The notes under the pieces: generated by a model
Seen by the model: the letters and a program-made list of their open reading frames with translations, nothing else
The model's database searches: none
What the model was told of the DNA's origin: nothing
Made by a program: the position numbers and the translations under genes
NCBI GenBank assembly: GCA_002389265.1
Contig: DGOD01000152.1
Location: 8,567 to 21,447, forward strand
Origin: Gammaproteobacteria bacterium UBA4475
Lineage (GTDB): Bacteria > Pseudomonadota > Gammaproteobacteria > Pseudomonadales > Azotimanducaceae
Direction: 5' to 3'
DNA length: 12,881 nt
Part shown: in pieces, positions 1 to 6,916 of the stretch
Position numbering within the stretch: the first letter of the stretch is position 1
Layout: each line of letters opens with the position of its first letter

Positions 1-1
1 G

Positions 2-1255
2 CAAATTGCCCGGCGGATCGACCAGCAAATCGCCCGCGGTCAAGATCCCGGCCTACTGGCTGGTCTGCCGGTGGCGCACAAGGATCTCGCCGAGACTCAG
101 GGCATTCGTACGACCTTTGGCTCGCGGTTATTTGCCGACAATATCCCCAAGCACAACGCCTTGATTGTGCAGCGCATGCTGAATGCCGGCGCAGTCACCC
201 TCGGCAAAACCAATACGCCGGAATTTGGCGCTGGCTCGCAGACCTTTAATGAAGTCTTCGGCACCACCTTGAATCCTTATGATCTCACCAAGACCCCAGG
301 CGGCAGCTCAGGCGGCGCCGCCGCGGCATTGGCCGCACGCCTCGTCGCCCTCGCCGACGGCAGTGACATGGGGGGATCGCTGCGTAACCCTGCAAGCTTT
401 TGTAATGTGGTCGGGTTCCGTCCCTCTCCGGGTCGAGTACCCACTTACCCCAGCGATATGGCCTGGTTCAACGTCCCTGTCGTTGGTCCCATGGCGCGCA
501 CGGTGGAAGACTGCGCCTTGTTTATGGCGGCGATCGCCGGACCAGACTCGCGGGTACCTATTGCCTTGAACGCCCCTGGCACAGATTTTTTAGAGCCCCT
601 AAAACGGGATTTTACGGGCGCAAGGATCGGCTTCAGCCCTGATTTTGCCGGCCAGATACCCATAGCTCGCGAGGTCAGCGAGGTCATCAACAACAGCGCC
701 GGTGTATTTGAGTCTCTGGGCTGTCGCTTGGATGAGACCTGCCCGGATTTCGCCGATGCGGATAACATCTTCAAAACCTTGCGCGCCTGGTCCATGGCCG
801 CCGCTCACGGCCCGCGCCTCAAACAGCATCGCGATCTGTATAAGGCCAGCTTGATCTGGAATATCGAGCAGGGACTCGCCTTAACTGGCGCCAACATCGC
901 CACCGCCGAACAAATGCGGACGCGTCTGTTCCAGCGGGTTAGCACCTTAATGCACGAGGTTGAATTTTTGGTTTTACCCGTGTGCCAGGTCACGCCTTTC
1001 AGTGCCGCCGTTGAATACCCCACTGATATTGAAGGTGTGCCGATGGAGACTTATATCGACTGGATGAAGTCTTGTTACTATCTGTCTTCAATCGGCCTGC
1101 CCTGTATCTCGGTTCCCTGCGGTTTTACGCCACAAGGCCTACCCGTGGGTGTGCAAATTGTCGGTCGTCCACATGCCGATTTCAGCGTGCTGCAGCTGGC
1201 TTACGCCTATCAACAAGCCACGCTGCACTGGCAAGCACTACCCAAGCTAGCATGA
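2..1255 (+). CDS. Amidase-signature family hydrolase, 5' end cut by the window
   Basis: This is an amide-bond hydrolase of the amidase-signature family, probably cytosolic. The frame is open from base 2 with no stop, and the residues before the GTG at 71 (LLAGLPVAHKD) match the usual lead into the catalytic lysine, so the true start lies outside the window. Numbering from that GTG, the Ser-cisSer-Lys triad is visible: Lys4 in HKD, the cis-serine in GGSSGG (77-82), and the nucleophile Ser103 in GSDMGGSLRNPA. The C-terminal GLPVGVQIVGRP block is also typical. About 418 residues are visible, and a family member is usually 450-500. The substrate is unknown: members range from general amidases to GatA, and no gatB or gatC is in view. 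The gap to the next gene holds the promoter and riboswitch of the next operon, so it ends its own transcription unit. I see no clear terminator. Confidence 0.93.
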   Translation, partial: QIARRIDQQIARGQDPGLLAGLPVAHKDLAETQGIRTTFGSRLFADNIPKHNALIVQRMLNAGAVTLGKTNTPEFGAGSQTFNEVFGTTLNPYDLTKTPGGSSGGAAAALAARLVALADGSDMGGSLRNPASFCNVVGFRPSPGRVPTYPSDMAWFNVPVVGPMARTVEDCALFMAAIAGPDSRVPIALNAPGTDFLEPLKRDFTGARIGFSPDFAGQIPIAREVSEVINNSAGVFESLGCRLDETCPDFADADNIFKTLRAWSMAAAHGPRLKQHRDLYKASLIWNIEQGLALTGANIATAEQMRTRLFQRVSTLMHEVEFLVLPVCQVTPFSAAVEYPTDIEGVPMETYIDWMKSCYYLSSIGLPCISVPCGFTPQGLPVGVQIVGRPHADFSVLQLAYAYQQATLHWQALPKLA

Positions 1256-1419
1256 GCCATGAGCCGCACTCATTCAGCCATGCGCGCCGCTATGTACTCG
1301 GCTATGCACAGGTCCGCTCATCAGACGTCAATAATTAACTAAGCACCCCGGCCGTTCTGGCCTGTGGCCTTGACCCGCTTGACCTGACATGTCGAGTTAA
1401 CTCATGACGCCAATTAACG

Positions 1420-1448
1420 CTGACTCAGTCACAAAATCTGCGTATACT
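1420..1448 (+). promoter_or_regulatory. Sigma70-like promoter of the thiamine-uptake operon
   Basis: A -35 CTGACT (1420-1425), a 17-base spacer and a -10 TATACT (1443-1448) are visible. Transcription would start near 1455, within a base or two of the 5' end of TPP aptamer helix P1. That agreement supports the call. A perfect 10-bp palindrome, GAGTTAACTC (1394-1403), lies just upstream and could be an operator, but nothing else supports that. Confidence 0.6.
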
Positions 1449-1453
1449 GCTTA

Positions 1454-1542
1454 CGTCCTTAGGGGTGGCATTGCCTGAGAATCCGCTTTAGCGGTAAACC
1501 CTAGAACCTGATCCGGTTAATACCGGCGTAGGAAAAGGTGCG
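1454..1542 (+). promoter_or_regulatory. TPP riboswitch aptamer (THI element)
   Basis: This RNA aptamer binds thiamine pyrophosphate. The conserved cores are present in order: AGGGGTG (1461-1467), CTGAGA (1475-1480), GAACCTGAT (1504-1512) and TACCGGCGTAGGAAA (1521-1535). Visible helices are P1 (1457-1460 with 1535-1538, extendable to 1454-1456 with 1540-1542 around a bulge), P2 (TAGGG 1460-1464 with CCCTA 1499-1503), a very short P3 (GGC/GCC, 1467-1475), an optional P3a hairpin CCGC-TTTA-GCGG (1483-1494), and P5 (CCGG 1513-1516 with CCGG 1523-1526). It precedes a TonB receptor gene by about 60 nt, so it should lower expression of the three-gene operon when TPP is plentiful. Confidence 0.95.
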
Positions 1543-1571
1543 CAATACATCTCATCACACGTCTTATTGAT

Positions 1572-1604
1572 ACCGGGTCTCTTACTTTACGACGAGAGAG
1601 ACTC
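1572..1604 (+). promoter_or_regulatory. Riboswitch expression platform: start-sequestering hairpin
   Basis: The last 30 nt before the receptor ATG form a hairpin: GGGTCTCT (1575-1582) pairs over eight positions, one of them G-U, with AGAGACTC (1597-1604), around a 14-nt loop. The 3' arm covers most of the weak purine-rich ribosome site and runs to the base before ATG, so the fold should block translation. The 5' arm can instead join an 8-bp pairing, 1572-1579 with 1510-1517, the 5' strand of aptamer P4/P5. That pairing would be available only when the aptamer is unfolded. This fits translational OFF control by TPP. No U-tract follows, so transcription termination is unlikely here. The mechanism is inferred from base pairing only. 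Confidence 0.6.
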
Positions 1605-3719
1605 ATGCCAAACACAACTAACAACACCCCAATACCCATCGGGTCCTATGGACCACGCCTGCTCAGCGGTCTGTTGCTGCTCGGTTGTTGCAGCATCGTT
1701 GCGGCGCCTGCGCTCAGCGCTGAGCTTGAGGAAGTCGTGGTTATGGCTGACTATCGGGACCTCAATGACGCTCAGTTAGCCACCAGCATCACCGTCATAT
1801 CAAGCGCCGTGGTCAGCCAAAGGGCCGCCCAACATTTCGAAGAGATCATCAATAGCATTCCCAACTTCAATGTCTCTGGGGGTACGGGGCGCAGCCGTTT
1901 TTTCCAAATCCGTGGTATCGGCGAGCGCAGCCAATTCATTGAGCCCATCAATCCATCGGTAGGCTTGCTGATAGATAACGTCGACTACAGCGGCGCAGGC
2001 TCTATCGCGACCATGATGGACGTTGACCAGATCGAGGTGCTGCGTGGCCCCCAGGGCACGCGATATGGCGCCAATGCCTTAGCTGGCTTAATCAACATTA
2101 CAACCCGAAACCCGGAACCGGAATACGCCACTAGCCTGAAAGCCAATGTCGGCGACTACGGCCATCGCACCCTGGGCTTGACGACCACAGGGCCCATCAC
2201 TGCACTCAGCAGTTTTCGCCTGGCTGCAGAGACCCATCAGAGCGATGGCTACTATACCAACAGCTTTCTCAACCGCGACGATGTTAATCAGCGAGACGAA
2301 ACCAGTTTGCGCGGCAAATTGCAGCTGATCTCCGCGCCGGGTGCAGATCTCATCTGGGAGGCCCTCCTGACTCTGGCGAACACCAACGTCGACAATGGCT
2401 ATGACGCCTTCACATTGGACAACTCTCGCACCACCTTGTCTGATCAGCCGGGCCATGATCGTCAGGAATCCACGTCGCTGGCACTAGACAGCACCCTGCA
2501 CCTGGCGTCTGTGGACCTGCAATTACTCGCCAGCCTGGGGAATACCGACAGCGAGTATGGTTATGACGAAGACTGGACCTTTGCTGGCATCCATCCTGAC
2601 GGCTACAGCGCCTTCGACGATTATCTTCGTCAGCGGGACACGTTGAACCTTGAGGCGCGAGTCATCTCGAATCAGCCGATCAAAACCGGTTCATTAAGCA
2701 CTGACTGGCTGGTGGGTATCTACGCCTTGCAAACCCGTGAAGATCTGACTCGGATCTATACCTACGACTCAGACTTCAACAGTGAATTTGACTTCACTAA
2801 CCTGGCTATATTTACCCAATTGGATACCACCATCACCGACCAGTGGCAATTCAGTACGGGTTTGAGATTGGAACAACGAGACGCCAGCTATAATGATTCT
2901 CAAGCGGTGGCGTTTAACCCGAAGGAAAACTTTTGGGGCGGGCGCATAGCCCTGCAATACTTTCCGAATGATGGCAAAATGCTCTATGCGAGTTTGTCTC
3001 GAGGCTACAAGGCCGGTGGTTTCAATACTGACGGCTCCCTTGATGCAGATCTGCGCCAGTTCGATGCAGAATATTTGGTTGAGCTGGAACTGGGCGCGAA
3101 ACTGAGTCTTGCAGACGACACCCTGCAACTCAAAGCGGCGGTCTTCTATGATCAACGTCGAGACCAGCAGGTCAAAAGCTCGCAACTACGAGTCCGAGCT
3201 AACAATAGCACTGAGTTTGTCGAATATCTGGGGAATGCCGCACGCGGCACGAACCGCGGCTTCGAGCTGGAAAGCCGCTGGCTAACCCACGAAAACCTCA
3301 CCCTGTTCGCGAATATCGGTCTATTGCAAGCCCGCTTCGATGAGTTCGTTAACGAGGCAGGAGAAAATCTGGCGGGACGCGATCAGGCTCAGGCGCCAGC
3401 CTATACCTATAACCTCGGCGCCAATATCGACATAGGTCACTGGCACACCAGTGTTTCTATTGATGGCAAAGACGAATTCTATTTTTCTGATAGACACAGT
3501 TTAACAAGCACAGCTTACACCCTGTTAAATACCAATATCAGCTACGTTCAAGCGCGCTGGAAATTGAGTTTTTGGGGCCGCAACCTAACCAACAAAGATT
3601 ACACAATTCGTGGCTTTGGCAGCTTTGGTAACGATCCACGTAAGGGGTATATCACCGAATCCTATGTCCAATACGGCGAACCCCGAATGATTGGTGTCAG
3701 CGCTGAGTACGAATTATGA
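1605..3719 (+). CDS. TonB-dependent outer-membrane receptor, probably for thiamine or a precursor
   Basis: This is a 704-residue outer-membrane beta-barrel that imports a ligand with energy from TonB-ExbB-ExbD. The N-terminus has a hydrophobic stretch (about 19-37) ending in ALSA, with likely cleavage after residue 39. A TonB-box-like LEEVVVMA (41-48) follows, then the plug domain with its hallmark DQIEVLRGPQGTRYG (141-155) and GLINITTRNP (161-170). The barrel ends in YEL, an aromatic-containing terminal strand as expected. No ligand can be read from the protein itself. The thiamine assignment rests on the TPP riboswitch in its leader and on the two genes behind it. The stop overlaps the next start by an ATGA, which implies translational coupling. 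The start at 1605 is set by the leader hairpin, which ends directly before it. The ribosome site is weak (GAGAG), consistent with riboswitch control. Confidence 0.9.
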   Translation: MPNTTNNTPIPIGSYGPRLLSGLLLLGCCSIVAAPALSAELEEVVVMADYRDLNDAQLATSITVISSAVVSQRAAQHFEEIINSIPNFNVSGGTGRSRFFQIRGIGERSQFIEPINPSVGLLIDNVDYSGAGSIATMMDVDQIEVLRGPQGTRYGANALAGLINITTRNPEPEYATSLKANVGDYGHRTLGLTTTGPITALSSFRLAAETHQSDGYYTNSFLNRDDVNQRDETSLRGKLQLISAPGADLIWEALLTLANTNVDNGYDAFTLDNSRTTLSDQPGHDRQESTSLALDSTLHLASVDLQLLASLGNTDSEYGYDEDWTFAGIHPDGYSAFDDYLRQRDTLNLEARVISNQPIKTGSLSTDWLVGIYALQTREDLTRIYTYDSDFNSEFDFTNLAIFTQLDTTITDQWQFSTGLRLEQRDASYNDSQAVAFNPKENFWGGRIALQYFPNDGKMLYASLSRGYKAGGFNTDGSLDADLRQFDAEYLVELELGAKLSLADDTLQLKAAVFYDQRRDQQVKSSQLRVRANNSTEFVEYLGNAARGTNRGFELESRWLTHENLTLFANIGLLQARFDEFVNEAGENLAGRDQAQAPAYTYNLGANIDIGHWHTSVSIDGKDEFYFSDRHSLTSTAYTLLNTNISYVQARWKLSFWGRNLTNKDYTIRGFGSFGNDPRKGYITESYVQYGEPRMIGVSAEYEL

Positions 3720-3994
3720 CTGATTCAGCACACCTGTTGACGTCCGTCGATATCAGCCTATACCCGCTTACCGATGACTACATTCCTGCCGTCGCAGACT
3801 TTATTCAGCGAATCAGTGCCTATCCTGACATCACTGTTAGGCGTAATGATTTGAGCACTCAGTTGTTTGGTGAGTTCGATGCCATCATGGATCTACTGAA
3901 AATTGAAATTCGTCATAGCTGGCAACAGTGGGGTAAGGGCGTGTTAGTGATCAAGTTTCTGGCTGGCGATTTGCAGGGTTTAAAGGATCTATAA
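3716..3994 (+). CDS. Single-domain YkoF-like thiamine/HMP-binding protein
   Basis: A 92-residue protein resembling the YkoF/MTH1187 thiamine-binding fold (Thiamine_BP, ferredoxin-like). The family signature is readable as VDISLYPL (11-18), DYIPAVADFI (21-30), NDLSTQLFGEFD (44-55) and VLVIKF (76-81). In Bacillus subtilis, YkoF has two such domains in about 200 residues and binds thiamine and hydroxymethylpyrimidine. This protein has one domain, so it probably oligomerises. There is no signal peptide or membrane segment, so it should be cytosolic. Its start overlaps the receptor stop (ATGA) and its stop touches the next start (TAAATG), so it is locked into the operon. It may capture ligand delivered by the permease, or buffer or sense it. 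The family call is from motif memory without a profile search. Confidence 0.8.
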   Translation: MTDSAHLLTSVDISLYPLTDDYIPAVADFIQRISAYPDITVRRNDLSTQLFGEFDAIMDLLKIEIRHSWQQWGKGVLVIKFLAGDLQGLKDL

Positions 3995-4612
3995 ATGCTT
4001 CAAACCCTGTTAGATCAATTTCTGCAAAACAGTGGCCTTGAACTCCTGGCAGTGGTTCTGGCTGTGGCTTATTTGCTGCTGGCGGTTAAGGAGAATGATT
4101 ACTGTTGGCATGCCGCGTTTTTCTCAACGCTGATATTTCTCTATCTGTTTTGGCAGGTCCGACTTTATATGGAATCAGCACTGCAGATATTCTATCTGGC
4201 AATGGCGGTCTACGGCTGGCAGCAGTGGCGCCAGGAGACTGACAACAAACCACGACTGGCGATCCAACGTTGGTCATGGCTGCGTCATGGCCTGGTAGTT
4301 TCCTGCGTATTGCTGCTGAGCGGTATTTCCGGGTTGCTCTTGAGTCACTACACCGACGCTCAACTACCTTACCTCGACGCTTTCACTACCTGGGCCAGCA
4401 TTGTCACCACCTACATGGTGACCCAAAAGGTTCTCGAGAACTGGGCCTACTGGCTGCTGATTGATAGCGTCTCGATTTATCTGTATCTGGACCGCGCCTT
4501 GTATTTCACGGCGTTGCTATTTTTGATTTATATTCTGATCATCGCTTATGGTTGGTCTACCTGGCGGCAGCGATACAGCCAGCAGTCAGTGGCTGACTCC
4601 GCGCGGCGCTGA
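3995..4612 (+). CDS. pnuT: PnuC-family inner-membrane transporter, probably a PnuT-type thiamine permease
   Basis: A 205-residue, strongly hydrophobic protein with about seven membrane spans, the usual size for the PnuC family of vitamin facilitators (nicotinamide riboside, riboflavin, thiamine). Family marks are KENDYCW (32-38), QIFYLAMAVYGWQQW (64-78), the NWAYWLLID motif (149-157) with its Trp pair, and a final YGWSTW (185-190). PnuC proteins are facilitators that rely on trapping of the ligand by phosphorylation after entry. No kinase gene is nearby. Substrate choice within the family is inferred from context: a TPP riboswitch and a YkoF-like neighbour favour thiamine or a pyrimidine precursor over nicotinamide riboside. 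The start follows the previous stop with no gap, with AAAGGAT (3982-3988) inside the previous gene as ribosome site. No terminator is visible after it. Confidence 0.88.
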   Translation: MLQTLLDQFLQNSGLELLAVVLAVAYLLLAVKENDYCWHAAFFSTLIFLYLFWQVRLYMESALQIFYLAMAVYGWQQWRQETDNKPRLAIQRWSWLRHGLVVSCVLLLSGISGLLLSHYTDAQLPYLDAFTTWASIVTTYMVTQKVLENWAYWLLIDSVSIYLYLDRALYFTALLFLIYILIIAYGWSTWRQRYSQQSVADSARR

Positions 4613-4715
4613 GAAAAACCTAATAACCACCGTCAAATATCCCACATTGACTGTGCCTTTGGAGCCTGCCATTTGGTTTAATAGGTCTTTTGTTTCAATC
4701 AACAGGTATCGGCTT

Positions 4716-5510
4716 ATGCAGGATTTATTTTCTATCAAGGGCAAGGTTGCCTTAGTCACCGGCGGTTCACGGGGCATCGGCGAGATGATCGCCGCAGGAT
4801 TTTTAGCCCATGGTGCTAAGGTTTATATCAGCTCACGCAAGGCTGATGTCTGCGATGCCACGGCTAAACGCCTGATGGCGCAGTTTGGTGGTGAGTGCAT
4901 TTCAATGCCCGCGAATCTGGCAGAGGTCGACAGTATTCAAGCCTTCGCTAATGATCTTGCCAGCCGCGAATCACAACTCGATATTCTGGTGAATAACGCC
5001 GGTGTCTCCTGGGGCGCAAGCCTGGACGACTTTCCTGAGGTTGGCTGGGACAAGGTGATGGACACGAACGTCAAGGGGGTATTTTTCCTGACTCAAAAGT
5101 TGCTGCCCCTGCTGCGCACGTCAGGCAATGCTGAGGACCCCGCCCGAGTCATCAATATTGGCTCTGTTGACGGCCTGAAAACCCCAGCCTTCGAGACCTT
5201 TTCTTACGGCCCATCCAAGGCCGCAGTACATCACCTGACTCGGGTTCTGGCGGCGCATCTAACGAAAGAACATATCATCTGTAATGCCATCGCTCCCGGC
5301 CCCTTCCCTACCTGGATGCTCAGCACCGGTGTTGGCGGCGGCGGCGATACGGATATCGACTGGCGTACTGTCGGCAGAAGCAATCCCCGTGGCCGAGTAG
5401 GCACCATGGAAGATATCGCCGGGTTAGCCATTTTTCTGAGCTCCCGTGCTGGAGCCTATACCGTCGGCGAGGTTATTACCTGTGACGGCGGCGCCACCTA
5501 CGCTCGCTAA
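4716..5510 (+). CDS. RhlG-like short-chain dehydrogenase/reductase
   Basis: A 264-residue classical SDR, an NAD(P)H-dependent oxidoreductase. Cofactor motif TGGSRGIG (15-22), structural NNAG (93-96), catalytic Ser150, Tyr164 and Lys168 (YGPSK), and a C-terminal CDGG are present. The pattern FSIKGKVALVTGGSRGIG, LDILVNNAGVSWGA and ARVINIGSV closely resembles Pseudomonas RhlG, a beta-ketoacyl reductase-like SDR once linked to rhamnolipid synthesis. The substrate is not proven and could be another beta-keto or hydroxy compound. The start is ATG 4716, with CAGG 10 bases upstream. A longer in-frame reading back to 4548 would overlap the permease gene and add 56 residues that do not belong to the fold. 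The 103-base gap to the permease has no clear terminator, so read-through from the thiamine operon is possible. Confidence 0.88.
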   Translation: MQDLFSIKGKVALVTGGSRGIGEMIAAGFLAHGAKVYISSRKADVCDATAKRLMAQFGGECISMPANLAEVDSIQAFANDLASRESQLDILVNNAGVSWGASLDDFPEVGWDKVMDTNVKGVFFLTQKLLPLLRTSGNAEDPARVINIGSVDGLKTPAFETFSYGPSKAAVHHLTRVLAAHLTKEHIICNAIAPGPFPTWMLSTGVGGGGDTDIDWRTVGRSNPRGRVGTMEDIAGLAIFLSSRAGAYTVGEVITCDGGATYAR

Positions 5511-5548
5511 AGCCTGAGGTATTCGAGCCCCGCGATCTGATAAATGCC

Positions 5549-5609
5549 TAGCCACTATCCTGGCAACTATCTGGTAATAAAATGGGCTGGCACGCTGCAG
5601 TAGTGGCTA
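5549..5609. repeat. 9-bp inverted repeat between convergent genes
   Basis: TAGCCACTA (5549-5557) and TAGTGGCTA (5601-5609) are perfect inverse copies around a 43-base spacer. The second arm includes the stop codon of the minus-strand gene. It could help end transcription of the two converging genes, but there is no U-tract and the loop is long, so the function is uncertain. Confidence 0.35.
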
Positions 5610-6176
5610 CTGATTGCGCGGAAACGGATATTCGGCGCCTGCAGGTAAATCCACCTCAAAGGTATTCAGTGACATACAGACCATGGTGTAGAAACCCGCG
5701 ACGTTAATAATTTCGGCGACCCCTCGCTCACCAAAAAATTCCACCGCTGCAGCAAAGGTGGCGGCACTCACTTGGCGCTGAGTCAGCAATTCATGGCATA
5801 CCGCATAGGTCAATCGATCACCCCTGTCATCAAACGCCGGCATCTGCCCAGCCTTTATAGACGCAATGACATTATCCGGAAGACCCGCCTGACGAGCCAT
5901 GGGTTCGTGTGCATACCATTCAAACTGAGCTTGCCAATCCGCTCCGATCATGAGAATCGCCAGCTCGATATAGCGGCGGTCCACGGCTGTTCGAAACCGA
6001 AACATACCGCCCAAACCATTCAACCGGTCACCCATCTCCGGGCTCAACACCCAGATATCAAACGGCCCGCCGATATGACCATCGGTCACACCTTGACGAC
6101 CTTTTGCAATTTTATCGAAAAGTACTTTTTCTTCATCGCTGAAGTCGGCATAACTGCGTCGAGTAAGGCGTGACAT
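5607..6176 (-). CDS. Carboxymuconolactone decarboxylase (AhpD-like) family protein
   Basis: A 189-residue, mostly helical protein of the CMD/AhpD-like superfamily. The core is visible as RYIELAILMIGADWQAQFEWYAH (68-90), where the Glu and His of EWYAH are the conserved pair, followed by a second helical block, FFGERGVAEIINVAGFYTMV (147-166). The AhpD redox pair CxxC is absent, so this is not an AhpD-type peroxidase partner. It is closer to the gamma-CMD or decarboxylase-like branch, whose reactions are often unknown. I chose ATG 6174-6176. A TTG eight codons upstream is open but has no spaced ribosome site. It converges with the RhlG-like SDR, with about 96 bases between the stops. It appears to be a single-gene unit, with a large hairpin (6299-6350) upstream separating it from the heat-shock gene. 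Confidence 0.85.
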   Translation of the reverse strand: MSRLTRRSYADFSDEEKVLFDKIAKGRQGVTDGHIGGPFDIWVLSPEMGDRLNGLGGMFRFRTAVDRRYIELAILMIGADWQAQFEWYAHEPMARQAGLPDNVIASIKAGQMPAFDDRGDRLTYAVCHELLTQRQVSAATFAAAVEFFGERGVAEIINVAGFYTMVCMSLNTFEVDLPAGAEYPFPRNQ

Positions 6177-6298
6177 GATTGATTTCTTTGTTGAGGCCAA
6201 CCACCAACATGACAGACCAGCGGCATCAACGTCAATACGACATCCTCGTTTTGCCTAGCTAATCAGCCACATCATACAGCGCAGAGGTTTTTCGCCAG

Positions 6299-6350
6299 TC
6301 GGCCAACCACAAGCCGGCCTTATCATCAAGGCGAGCTTGTAGTTGGCCGA
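6299..6350. terminator. Long near-perfect hairpin downstream of the small heat-shock gene
   Basis: Arms 6299-6314 (TCGGCCAACCACAAGC) and 6335-6350 (GCTTGTAGTTGGCCGA) pair at 15 of 16 positions, and inside them GCCTT (6317-6321) pairs with AAGGC (6328-6332) around ATCATC. The whole 52-base element folds on itself. It sits about 30 nt beyond the stop of the minus-strand heat-shock gene, so a terminator or 3'-end protecting role is likely. The minus strand has no U-tract after it (CTGGCGAAAAACC), so it is not a textbook intrinsic terminator. A dispersed repeat unit is an alternative. Confidence 0.5.
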
Positions 6351-6380
6351 TTTACAGTTCAGCAGGTCAGATGAAAATCT

Positions 6381-6869
6381 TTAGTCGATTTTGATCTGAT
6401 GACGTTTTTCCTGTTCCGACTTCTTAACGACGACTTCCAGCAAACCATTCTTGAATTTAGCAGACACGACTTCTGCACCGGCCGCTGCAGGTAGTGAAAT
6501 CGTTCGCGAAAATTTGCCTTCGACAATTTCCTTGCGGTAATAGTCATCCCTATCATCCACTTCAACCTTGCTCTTCTCACCCTTGATCGTCAGGGAATGG
6601 TTCGACATGGTGACCTCAAGATCTTTTTTATCGACACCCGGAATTTCAGCCCGCACAATAATTTGATCATCGCGCTCGACCACATCAACGGTTGGCAACT
6701 TGTTTTCGAACTGCATCAGCTCGCGAAAGGGCAGCAATTTTCTCGACCATAAAGTCGGAAAATCTTCATCAAATAAACGGTCAAACATATCCAGAGAGGC
6801 TGGATAACGACGAGTTGACTGCGGCTCTACAGCTTTTTTAGACACGGACTTTTGTATGCTATTAGCCAT
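6381..6869 (-). CDS. Small heat-shock protein, Hsp20/alpha-crystallin family
   Basis: A 162-residue ATP-independent holdase chaperone of the cytoplasm. The alpha-crystallin domain runs from about residue 58 to 150: LPTVDVVERDDQIIVRAEIP (58-77), the LEVTMSNHSLTIKGEK strands (84-99), GKFSRTISLP (118-127), and the hallmark AKFKNGLLEVVVKK (137-150). The N-terminal arm is about 57 residues. The C-terminal tail, HQIKID, carries a weak form of the I-x-I oligomerisation motif. ATG 6867-6869 has a strong ribosome site, AAGGAG (6878-6883), seven to eight bases away. Upstream are a candidate -10 GATAAT and an FNR/Anr-like box, listed separately. I see no good sigma32 promoter even though rpoH is in the same window. 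The hairpin at 6299-6350 follows it. Confidence 0.95.
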   Translation of the reverse strand: MANSIQKSVSKKAVEPQSTRRYPASLDMFDRLFDEDFPTLWSRKLLPFRELMQFENKLPTVDVVERDDQIIVRAEIPGVDKKDLEVTMSNHSLTIKGEKSKVEVDDRDDYYRKEIVEGKFSRTISLPAAAGAEVVSAKFKNGLLEVVVKKSEQEKRHQIKID

Positions 6870-6916
6870 GAAACATTCTCCTTGAGATGATTTTTATGCG
6901 CTTTTTGGGAACGCCT

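Noticed and set aside
1369..1384. Tandem CTTGACC repeats after the amidase
   Set aside because: Two copies of a 7-mer with a 2-base gap are likely chance and have no matching -10 at a useful distance.
4647..4682. TTGACT as a -35 with a downstream -10 for the RhlG-like SDR
   Set aside because: At 17 bases the -10 is CATTTG, and the nearest good one, TTTAAT, is 24 bases away.
4548..4715. Longer start for the RhlG-like SDR
   Set aside because: It would overlap the end of the permease gene, and the added residues do not resemble any SDR N-terminus. ATG 4716 begins right at the normal fold.
5772..6173. 133-codon open frame on the plus strand
   Set aside because: It lies wholly antisense to the CMD-like gene, has no family motif and reads as a mirror frame.
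6177..6200. TTG start for the CMD-like protein, eight codons upstream
   Set aside because: The only GG-rich sequence abuts the TTG with no spacing. ATG 6174-6176 is the better codon, although its ribosome site is also weak.
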